This document shows positions 14,716 to 20,580 of a stretch of 20,580 nt of DNA, one piece after another (position 1 is the first letter of the stretch; every line of letters starts with the position of its first letter). The DNA is from Micavibrio sp. GTDB lineage: Bacteria; Pseudomonadota; Alphaproteobacteria; Micavibrionales; Micavibrionaceae. A model generated the notes under the pieces. It was not told where the DNA came from, did no database searches, and was given only the letters and a program-made list of their open reading frames with translations. Made by a program: the position numbers and the translations under genes. The stretch covers positions 1 to 20,580 of the forward strand of contig JAMONE010000264.1 of NCBI GenBank assembly GCA_027066695.1, given 5' to 3'.

Positions 14716-15809
14716 TAATCAGACTCCATCAAAGAATTTTCCAATATCTCGCGAACAATATCTTCATTAACATCGCCAGCAATAAAGCAATTGCCAATTG
14801 ATTTTGCCAAAATGAATATCATTTTATTATCCAATGCTTTTTTATCCCTGCGCATCGTTGCGATTAGCTCATCCGCGCTGGCATTTATACTCCCCGCATG
14901 GACAGGAAGACCAAGCTTTTTGAAATGATTGCGCACGCGCTGCGCGTCTTTTACGGGGCATAAACCCATATTAACCGATAGATCAAACGCCATAACCGTG
15001 CCGATTGCCACAGCTTCACCATGAATAAGTGAGCCGTCATAACCCGCTGCGGCTTCTAAAGCATGCCCGAAAGTATGACCGAGGTTAAGTAGAGCGCGTT
15101 TGCCTCCTTCTCTCTCATCAGCTTCTACTATAGCTGCTTTAGCTTTGCAGCTAAGCTCTATCGCATAAGATATGGCGGTTTCATCGAAATTAAGAACGCC
15201 AGCCGCATTTTCTTCCAGCCACTCGAAAAATGCTAGATCATCAATAAGACCATATTTGGCTACTTCCGCATAACCTGCCAGTAATTCACGTTTTGGCAAG
15301 GTTTTAAGGCTGGAAATATCGGTAATAACGGCTTTAGGCTGATAGAAATTACCCACCAGATTCTTACCGTATTTTGTGTTAATTCCCGTCTTGCCGCCAA
15401 CAGAGCTATCTACTTGCGAAAGAAGCGTAGTCGGTACTTGCACATAAGGCACGCCGCGCAAAATAGTAGCAGCCGCAAAACCTGCAAAATCACCTATAAC
15501 GCCGCCGCCAACCGCGAATACAATAGAATTCCGATGCACATTATTTTCCAGCATCCAATTATGCGCCTTTTGCAGTGATTCGTAAGACTTTGTTTTCTCA
15601 CCATGGGGGAACGTTAAAATCTCACAAAAATTCGCCCCTGCGCCAAGTATAATTTCTTGCACAGCTTTAGCGTAAGGCTCTACATTATCATCAGTAATGA
15701 TAAATGCGGCTTTAGGCGCGATATCAGCTATTAAAGCAAAGATATCAGAGCCAATGGCAATGTCATAGCTGCGCTCACCTAAATCAATTTTAACGGTTTT
15801 AGTTAGCAT
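14715..15809 (-). CDS. aroB: 3-dehydroquinate synthase
   Basis: The protein (364 aa) converts DAHP to 3-dehydroquinate, the second shikimate pathway step, using NAD+ and a divalent metal. V-G-G-G-V-I-G-D (about 100-107) binds NAD. Q-V-P-T-T-L-L-S-Q-V-D-S-S-V-G-G-K-T-G-I-N (124-144) forms the active site. Metal ligands are about E182 (A-E-V-A-K-Y-G), H245 (N-L-G-H-T-F-G-H) and H263 (H-G-E-A-V). Two starts are possible. The ATG at 15809 makes a TAATG overlap with aroK, like the next junction, with GAGGG about 12 nt upstream; the ATG at 15821 has GAGGG directly adjacent, leaving no spacing. I choose 15809. The gene is coupled to CNNM by the same kind of overlap. Confidence 0.96.
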   Translation of the reverse strand: MLTKTVKIDLGERSYDIAIGSDIFALIADIAPKAAFIITDDNVEPYAKAVQEIILGAGANFCEILTFPHGEKTKSYESLQKAHNWMLENNVHRNSIVFAVGGGVIGDFAGFAAATILRGVPYVQVPTTLLSQVDSSVGGKTGINTKYGKNLVGNFYQPKAVITDISSLKTLPKRELLAGYAEVAKYGLIDDLAFFEWLEENAAGVLNFDETAISYAIELSCKAKAAIVEADEREGGKRALLNLGHTFGHALEAAAGYDGSLIHGEAVAIGTVMAFDLSVNMGLCPVKDAQRVRNHFKKLGLPVHAGSINASADELIATMRRDKKALDNKMIFILAKSIGNCFIAGDVNEDIVREILENSLMESD

Positions 15810-16378
15810 TATGGATGGCATCCCTCTATATCAACTTTGGGAGTTAAAAAAAAAGAAAGTTTATCACCTATTTCAGCGACTGTGTCATTTGGATCACCTG
15901 AGTTATCTACACGTATATCAGCTTGCTTATATAAATGCTCACGCGCAGCTAAAAGTTCTTCCAGCTTTGCTTTAGGATTATCACCTTGTAGTAACGGTCT
16001 GTTTTTATCATCCTTGATTCGCTTATATATTGTATCAATATCAACATCCAGCCAAACAAATACTGCTTTTTCTTTTATATTTTCCAATGTTCTAGGCGTT
16101 TTAAGCGCGCCTCCGCCCGTTGAAATAACACAAAGCCCCTCTGCCAAAACGGCATCTATCTTATCTGCTTCAAGTGTGCGGAAATAAGCTTCGCCCTCAT
16201 CAGCAAAAATTTCATTAATCGTTCTATCCTCATCATCTTTTATCATTGCATCAATGTCATAGAGCGCAACGCCCATCGCACTCACAAGTTTTTCTGCAAT
16301 AAGACTCTTGCCACATCCCATCATTCCAACAAGAACTATCGGCTTATCAATATCTAGGTTTTCTAAATCTACACTCAT
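15809..16378 (-). CDS. aroK: Shikimate kinase
   Basis: The protein (189 aa) phosphorylates shikimate with ATP, the fifth step of the shikimate pathway. Walker A G-M-M-G-C-G-K-S is at 18-25, D41-x-D43 at the shikimate site, R67 in Y-F-R-T-L-E, the G-G-G loop at 88-90, R127 (N-R-P-L-L) in the lid and R146. It is slightly longer than the E. coli enzyme (173 aa), with extra residues at both ends. AAGAG before the ATG at 16378 is a modest ribosome site. It is first in the aroK-aroB-CNNM unit and divergent from the small membrane peptide and xerD. A minus-strand promoter must lie in 16379-16487, but I could not identify it with confidence. Confidence 0.95.
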   Translation of the reverse strand: MSVDLENLDIDKPIVLVGMMGCGKSLIAEKLVSAMGVALYDIDAMIKDDEDRTINEIFADEGEAYFRTLEADKIDAVLAEGLCVISTGGGALKTPRTLENIKEKAVFVWLDVDIDTIYKRIKDDKNRPLLQGDNPKAKLEELLAAREHLYKQADIRVDNSGDPNDTVAEIGDKLSFFLTPKVDIEGCHP

Positions 16379-16487
16379 AAAAATTACTCTTTAAAAATTA
16401 ACCTCTTCCAAAAGGTTATAAATTTTGCTACACAGACATATTGTTTACAGAAAATTCAAAAACTTTACAACATGAACTATACTTTAT

Positions 16488-16625
16488 ATGTCATTATTAT
16501 TTAAAATTATCTTTGCTGTTTTTATATTTTTTATTGTCGGAAGCGTAACACTTTTATCAATTAAAGATGTATCTATTCCACAAGAGGAAATAGCGAAAAC
16601 TATTCCAGCAAATAACTTTATTTAA
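16488..16625 (+). CDS. Small single-span membrane protein, 45 aa
   Basis: The frame of 45 codons starts MSLLFKIIFAVFIFFIVG and ends AKTIPANNFI. Residues about 4-24 form one hydrophobic helix; the remainder is a short polar tail, K-D-V-S-I-P-Q-E-E-I-A-K-T-I-P. From memory, alphaproteobacterial genomes carry small proteins of this layout (one helix, then D-[IV]-x-x-P...I/V-x-K-x-[IL]-P-x-x-x-F) between the shikimate genes and xerD or nearby; I cannot verify this here. No Shine-Dalgarno site is present. A TATACT at 16478-16483 with TTCAAA 17 bp upstream would start transcription about at the ATG, so translation may be leaderless. It is too short for standard ORF callers. Function unknown. Confidence 0.6.
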   Translation: MSLLFKIIFAVFIFFIVGSVTLLSIKDVSIPQEEIAKTIPANNFI

Positions 16626-16697
16626 TAAAAAATCAATTAAACCTTGACATAAGCTCCATAACTGTTGATAACTATACCAGTATTTATGAAAATGATT

Positions 16698-16726
16698 TTG
16701 ACTTAGCTTTAAATAAGAGCTATACC
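16698..16726 (+). promoter_or_regulatory. Candidate promoter of xerD
   Basis: TTGACT (16698-16703), a 17-bp spacer, then TATACC (16721-16726); predicted start near 16733 gives a leader of about 63 nt. A second candidate, TTGACA (16644-16649) with GATAAC 17 bp on, lies upstream. The 16626-16795 stretch has no further gene. Confidence 0.45.
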
Positions 16727-16795
16727 ATAATCCCAGCCCTGTTTGAATGTGTGTTTGGGGAATAGGTGCAAATTAAACCGAAGGAGAATAAAAAA

Positions 16796-17791
16796 ATGAC
16801 AAAGAAAAAAGCAGGCCGCCCGGCAATGCCTAAACCCGATTTAAGCCCACGTGTTGAGGCTTTCCTTGATATGATAACAACTGAAAGAGGCGCGGCACTT
16901 AACACGCGACAAGCATATTGGCGCGATCTTGCGGATGTTAGCTCGTTCCTAAAAGGCAAGAATATTGAGATTGATAACGCGACTACAGATGATATCAAAG
17001 AATATATGAAAGACCTTAGCACTCGGATCAATGTAAAAGGTGATCACAGGGGCAAAATGGCCGTACGTACACTTGCGCGTCGCCTATCTGCTATGCGTCA
17101 ATTCTATCAATATCTTATCTCTGAAGGTAAGCGTGAAGAAGATCCGACAACAACTATCGAAACACCTAAGCAAGGACGCATCCTTCCTAAAACTTTGAGT
17201 GAGGAAGATGTTAATAAACTAATCACTACTGCTGGTGAAAAAGGTAATGCTTCAAGCAAACGCCTTGTCTGCTTGCTTGAGCTTATTTATGCAGCAGGTC
17301 TTCGCGTTTCTGAGCTTGTAGGCCTTCCAATGTCTGCTATTGGCGAGGAGAATGAATTCCTTATGGTAGAAGGTAAAGCTGGCCGTGAGCGCATGGTTCC
17401 TCTATCAAAGCCAGCACAAGAAGCTTTAATTGCTTATGTTGAAGTTCGCGCAAAACGCATGGAAAAAGACGCTAGTTTGAAAGATAACAAATGGCTATTC
17501 CCGTCAAAAACATCTGATAGTGGGCATTTAACACGCCAACGTTTTGCTCAATTACTAAGAGATTTATCGAAAGATGCGGGCTTGGCAAAAGGCTTGGTTA
17601 GCCCACATATCCTTCGTCATGCATTTGCAACACATCTTCTTAATAACGGCGCAGATCTTCGCGCAGTTCAAAAAATGCTTGGACATGCTGATATTGCGAC
17701 AACTCAGATATATACACATATCTTGAATGATGATGCGAGAGAAGCTATCCAAGCAAAGCACCCTTTATCAAAAACAGGTTCAGACAAATAA
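16796..17791 (+). CDS. xerD: Xer-type tyrosine recombinase, probably XerD
   Basis: The protein (331 aa) is a site-specific recombinase that resolves chromosome dimers at dif with its partner. The N-terminal SAM-like core-binding domain spans about 18-112. The catalytic domain has the complete set R170 (A-G-L-R-V-S-E-L), K194, H271-x-x-R274 (H-I-L-R-H), H297 (L-G-H-A-D-I) and nucleophile Y306 (Q-I-Y-T-H). AAGGAG lies 9 nt before the ATG at 16796, which rules out the upstream GTG at 16766. The basic start MTKKKAGRPAMPKPDL adds about 15 residues before the usual beginning and includes an AT-hook-like G-R-P. XerD rather than XerC is inferred from the neighbouring accA and aroK-aroB. Confidence 0.9.
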   Translation: MTKKKAGRPAMPKPDLSPRVEAFLDMITTERGAALNTRQAYWRDLADVSSFLKGKNIEIDNATTDDIKEYMKDLSTRINVKGDHRGKMAVRTLARRLSAMRQFYQYLISEGKREEDPTTTIETPKQGRILPKTLSEEDVNKLITTAGEKGNASSKRLVCLLELIYAAGLRVSELVGLPMSAIGEENEFLMVEGKAGRERMVPLSKPAQEALIAYVEVRAKRMEKDASLKDNKWLFPSKTSDSGHLTRQRFAQLLRDLSKDAGLAKGLVSPHILRHAFATHLLNNGADLRAVQKMLGHADIATTQIYTHILNDDAREAIQAKHPLSKTGSDK

Positions 17792-17812
17792 GATAAATCT
17801 TAATACTTGTAG

Positions 17813-17854
17813 TTATCCGCATCTTCATCTATTTATACGTTGAGATGCGGATAA
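17813..17854. promoter_or_regulatory. Perfect 12-bp inverted repeat between xerD and accA
   Basis: TTATCCGCATCT (17813-17824) is exactly inverted at 17843-17854, with an 18-nt centre. No T-run follows on either strand, so it is not a typical Rho-independent terminator. It could end xerD transcription by another route, be an operator, or be an RNA stem in the accA leader 38 bp before its ATG. Confidence 0.6.
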
Positions 17855-17891
17855 TAGTATCTGGGCATATAAAGAAGGATAGTTACGATTT

Positions 17892-18839
17892 ATGAGTCAG
17901 CTGGATTTTGAAAAACCAATTTTAGAGCTTGAGGGTAAAATATCAGAGCTTCGCCATGTTAATAGCGATGGGGAAGTTAATATCGCCGATGAAATAGGCC
18001 GTATGCAAACTAAAGCTGATAAGCTTTTAAAACAAACATACAGCAAGCTTAATGCTGCGCAAAAAGTACAAGTTGCACGCCATCAAGAACGCCCGCATAT
18101 GCTGGATTATGTTAGCTCTATCATTGATGACTTCACCCCGCTAGCTGGTGACCGTAACTTCGCAGAAGATCACGCACTAATCGGTGGCTTAGGTCGCTTT
18201 CGTGGACGCTCTTGCGTTGTTATCGGGCATGAAAAAGGCCATGACACACAAAGCCGCATAAAACATAATTTCGGAATGACGCGCCCTGAAGGCTACCGCA
18301 AAGCGCAGCGTCTTATGAAGATGGCGCAGCAATTCCAAATCCCTGTTATTACATTAATTGATACAGCAGGAGCTTACCCCGGCGTTGGCGCGGAGGAGCG
18401 CGGCCAATCCGAAGCCATCGCAAAATCAATTGAAACCTGCCTTAGAACAGAAGTTCCTATCATCTCTGTCATAATTGGTGAAGGCGGCTCTGGCGGTGCT
18501 ATCGCCATAGCCGTTGCCGATAAAGTCTATATGTTAGAGCATTCAATTTATTCAGTAATATCACCTGAAGGATGCGCTTCCATCTTATGGAGAAGCCGTG
18601 AATACGCAAAAGAAGCTGCGGGCGCACTTAAATTAACGGCGCAGGATTTGTACAATCTAAAGCTAATTGATGCAATTATCAAAGAACCTATTGGCGGGGC
18701 GCATCGTAAAAAGCAAGAAACAATGAACGCGGTTGCAGACCAAATTGAAAAAGCTCTTGAAGAGCTTACACCGTGGAGCAGATCTGAAATCCTAACATCG
18801 CGAGCTGCAAAATTTTTACAATATGGCAGAGACCTTTAA
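17892..18839 (+). CDS. accA: Acetyl-CoA carboxylase carboxyltransferase subunit alpha
   Basis: The protein (315 aa; E. coli 319) is half of the carboxyltransferase that moves CO2 from carboxybiotin to acetyl-CoA to make malonyl-CoA, the first step of fatty acid synthesis; it works with AccD. The start MSQLDFEKPILELEGKISEL is the family N-terminal helix. The crotonase-like core shows I-D-T-A-G-A-Y-P-G-V-G-A-E-E-R-G-Q near 156-172, G-E-G-G-S-G-G-A near 196-203 and I-S-P-E-G-C-A-S-I-L-W near 221-231. AAGGA lies 12 nt before the ATG. The ECF sigma gene begins 15 bp after the stop, so the two are probably co-transcribed. Confidence 0.97.
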   Translation: MSQLDFEKPILELEGKISELRHVNSDGEVNIADEIGRMQTKADKLLKQTYSKLNAAQKVQVARHQERPHMLDYVSSIIDDFTPLAGDRNFAEDHALIGGLGRFRGRSCVVIGHEKGHDTQSRIKHNFGMTRPEGYRKAQRLMKMAQQFQIPVITLIDTAGAYPGVGAEERGQSEAIAKSIETCLRTEVPIISVIIGEGGSGGAIAIAVADKVYMLEHSIYSVISPEGCASILWRSREYAKEAAGALKLTAQDLYNLKLIDAIIKEPIGGAHRKKQETMNAVADQIEKALEELTPWSRSEILTSRAAKFLQYGRDL

Positions 18840-18854
18840 TAAAGATAAGCCATT

Positions 18855-19400
18855 ATGTCAGACGCGCAAAATTGGAAAGAATTAGCAGTTAAAGCGCAAG
18901 ACGGTGATAAACGCGCTTACTCCACGTTGCTAACAGAAATATTACCTTTCATTAAAGCATCTATAATAAGCGGGCTGGCTAACCCCGATTGGGCAGATGA
19001 TATAGCGCAAGATGTTTTAATATCAGTACATAAATCCTTAAATAGCTATAGCAATGATCGTCCATTTAAGCCTTGGTTAAAAGCTATAATCAGCTTTAGA
19101 CGCACCGATTTCTTACGAAAACACTATAAAATCAAAGAAATTAATGAGCGCGGACAGATAAATGCAGAAACATTGTCGGAAAAAGTAACCTTTCAGACTG
19201 ATTTAAGCGAATTAAGCTATATAGAAGGCGCAATATTGACCCTACCCGTAAAACAGCAACAAATCTTTAAAATGATAAAAGTAGAAGGCTATAGCGCAAA
19301 AGAAGTTGCACAAGAAATGCAAATGAGTGTATCGGCAGTAAAAGTATCAGTGCATAGAAGTGTAAATAAACTAAAAAAAATATTGGGTGAACATGATTAA
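18855..19400 (+). CDS. ECF-type RNA polymerase sigma factor (partner of NrsF)
   Basis: The protein (181 aa) directs RNA polymerase to a stress regulon. Region 2 (about 20-90) contains D-W-A-D-D-I-A-Q-D-V-L-I-S-V-H-K and P-F-K-P-W-L-K-A-I. Region 4 (about 124-176) has the helix-turn-helix G-Y-S-A-K-E-V-A-x-E-M-x-M-S-V-S-A-V-K-V-S-V-H-R. Only these two domains are present, as in ECF factors. The following gene encodes an NrsF-family membrane protein, an arrangement like SigF-NrsF of Caulobacter, where the pair responds to heavy metal and oxidative stress; that response here is inference. The 15-bp gap to accA leaves no room for a separate promoter except inside accA. AAAGATAAG before the ATG is a weak ribosome site. 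Confidence 0.9.
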   Translation: MSDAQNWKELAVKAQDGDKRAYSTLLTEILPFIKASIISGLANPDWADDIAQDVLISVHKSLNSYSNDRPFKPWLKAIISFRRTDFLRKHYKIKEINERGQINAETLSEKVTFQTDLSELSYIEGAILTLPVKQQQIFKMIKVEGYSAKEVAQEMQMSVSAVKVSVHRSVNKLKKILGEHD

Positions 19401-20040
19401 AGAAAAACAAAGTGCAGAGGAGCTAATAGCATCATTATCCGATGAGCTAGTAAAGGTAAAGGTTATGCCCCACCCTTTGCTGCGGACTTTGCCATGGTTT
19501 CTTATCGCTACAGCCTATATGGTTATTGTTATTTCTATTATAGGTCTGCGCACAGATATAGACGTAAAAATAAACGATAATGGCTTTGTTTATGAGCTGT
19601 TACATATTTTTGCGATATCTATAAGCGCGGCACTTTGCTCTTCATGGCTTTGTGTACCTGATATGCGCGGGCGCAGTAAATGGATAATTGCTATACCAGT
19701 TGCTTTACTGGCTATATTTATTCTTGAGGGAATTAATAGATTTAACATTGGGATAATACATAACATCAACATGAGCTGGCATCATTGCTATGGCGATGCC
19801 CTTGTATTCAGCGCCGTGCCTGCCTTTGCTATATTGGCTATATCCATAAAGGGTAATACAACGCACCCATATCTAATGTCTTTAATGAACAGCTTATCAG
19901 TAGGGGCTTTAGGTTACGCGGCGTTACGCCTTACATGCTCCTCTGATGATATTGCACATTTATCTTCTATGCATATTATACCGTATTTATTATTTGGAAT
20001 AATAATAGCAGCACTTGGCAGAAATATTTATCGCTGGTAA
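19393..20040 (+). CDS. nrsF: NrsF (DUF1109) family membrane anti-sigma factor
   Basis: The protein (215 aa) has about six membrane helices (around 34-52, 67-87, 97-113, 136-153, 163-182, 191-208) after a short cytoplasmic N-terminus. That is the NrsF/DUF1109 layout: it holds its ECF sigma factor at the membrane until a signal arrives. Cysteines at 82, 87, 132 and 182 lie at or near helix ends; the T-C-S-S-D-D segment (181-186) corresponds to the family's conserved Cys-x-x-(D/E)-D region. In Caulobacter NrsF conserved cysteines are needed for signalling, so redox or metal sensing is plausible. The ATG at 19393 overlaps the sigma gene by 8 nt; a GTG at 19387 is an alternative. The overlap implies coupled, stoichiometric translation. 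Confidence 0.85.
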   Translation: MIKEKQSAEELIASLSDELVKVKVMPHPLLRTLPWFLIATAYMVIVISIIGLRTDIDVKINDNGFVYELLHIFAISISAALCSSWLCVPDMRGRSKWIIAIPVALLAIFILEGINRFNIGIIHNINMSWHHCYGDALVFSAVPAFAILAISIKGNTTHPYLMSLMNSLSVGALGYAALRLTCSSDDIAHLSSMHIIPYLLFGIIIAALGRNIYRW

Positions 20041-20078
20041 TATATTTATGAAATTTCAACTAGGCAAAGAGCATCACC

Positions 20079-20390
20079 ATGAAAAATGTTAAAATTTACA
20101 AGCCAAGTAAAAATGCTATGCAATCAGGCCGCGCTAAAGCTTCTGGCTGGATTTTAGAATATGAAACAAACAGCCAGCGCAAAGTTGAGCCTCTTATGGG
20201 CTGGACATCATCTGGTGATACATTAAATCAAGTAAAACTAAATTTTGATACAAGTGCGGACGCAGTTGCTTTTGCAGAAAAGAATAATTGGCAATATAAT
20301 TTGCTAACTGAAAATAAACGCCGCGTAAAACCACGTAACTATTCTGATAATTTTAAATATATTCCAGCAAATAGCGATAAAAAAGCTTGA
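20079..20390 (+). CDS. NDUFS4-like accessory subunit of NADH:quinone oxidoreductase (complex I)
   Basis: The protein (103 aa) matches the ETC complex I conserved-region family (mitochondrial NDUFS4, 18 kDa/AQDQ subunit). Markers are K-I-Y-K-P-S-K-N-A-M-Q-S-G near 5-17, W-x-L-E-Y-E near 24-29, P-L-M-G-W-T-S-S-G-D-T near 38-48, F-D-T-S-A-D-A-V-A-F-A-E near 56-67 and Y-S-D-N-F near 88-92. It binds the peripheral arm of complex I near the NADH-oxidising module and helps assembly or stability. The family is restricted to alphaproteobacteria and mitochondria, so it is strong lineage evidence. AAAGAG precedes the ATG. It lies 38 bp after nrsF and 70 bp before a tRNA gene. Confidence 0.93.
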   Translation: MKNVKIYKPSKNAMQSGRAKASGWILEYETNSQRKVEPLMGWTSSGDTLNQVKLNFDTSADAVAFAEKNNWQYNLLTENKRRVKPRNYSDNFKYIPANSDKKA

Positions 20391-20460
20391 TTTTTATTGC
20401 TCTTTTATGCAACTTAACGCTACTCTTTAACTAGAGTGATTAAAATTTATGTGGCTATAT

Positions 20461-20537
<77 letters not shown>

Positions 20538-20580
20538 TTTCTTTAAAAACGATTCTATATCAATAGCTTGACCCTATTCA

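Noticed and set aside
20422..20437. ACTCT/AGAGT hairpin before the tRNA gene
   Set aside because: Only a 5-bp stem and no proper T-run; too weak to call a terminator of the NDUFS4-like gene.

Overview
The window is a block of mostly housekeeping genes from an AT-rich alphaproteobacterium. The lineage call rests on several features. The order aroK-aroB-CNNM facing xerD-accA is one I associate with Alphaproteobacteria. There is an NDUFS4-like accessory subunit of respiratory complex I, an ECF sigma factor paired with an NrsF (DUF1109) membrane anti-sigma factor, and a secA next to a parvulin gene and mutT. The alpha-type ribosomal operon lacks rpsD. I cannot name a genus.

Layout. Positions 1-3298 (minus strand) carry two proteins I do not recognise: a very large modular protein running off the left edge, and a small exported protein. 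Positions 3367-6289 (minus) are the rpsM-rpsK-rpoA-rplQ transcription unit, with a near-consensus promoter at its head, a clear Rho-independent terminator at its end, and an unusually long hairpin-rich gap between rpoA and rplQ. Positions 6402-8102 (minus) hold mutT behind a membrane-anchored parvulin with a cysteine-rich N-terminus, with a palindromic repeat between them. Divergent from this is secA (8264-10984, plus), followed by a cluster of palindromes. Positions 11190-13108 (plus) are a translationally coupled FAD oxidoreductase and aldo/keto reductase, followed by an orphan 94-residue ORF with its own promoter. Positions 13456-16378 (minus) are aroK-aroB-CNNM, joined by stop/start overlaps. 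Positions 16488-20537 (plus) are a 45-residue membrane peptide, a Xer-type recombinase, accA, an ECF sigma factor with nrsF, the NDUFS4-like gene and tRNA-Arg(TCT).

How the genes work together. The ribosomal and RNA polymerase alpha genes, secA with the periplasm-facing parvulin, the shikimate enzymes, acetyl-CoA carboxylase alpha and the complex I subunit form core growth machinery: transcription and translation, protein export and folding, aromatic amino acid synthesis, fatty acid synthesis and respiration. The sigma/NrsF pair is the only evident regulatory module and appears to be transcribed with accA.

Novelty. No obvious new defence system or mobile island is visible. The best candidates for undescribed biology are the large modular repeat protein at the left edge, the structured rpoA-rplQ spacer, the 45-residue peptide between aroK and xerD, the paired-cysteine N-terminus of the parvulin, and the perfect 12-bp inverted repeat between xerD and accA.
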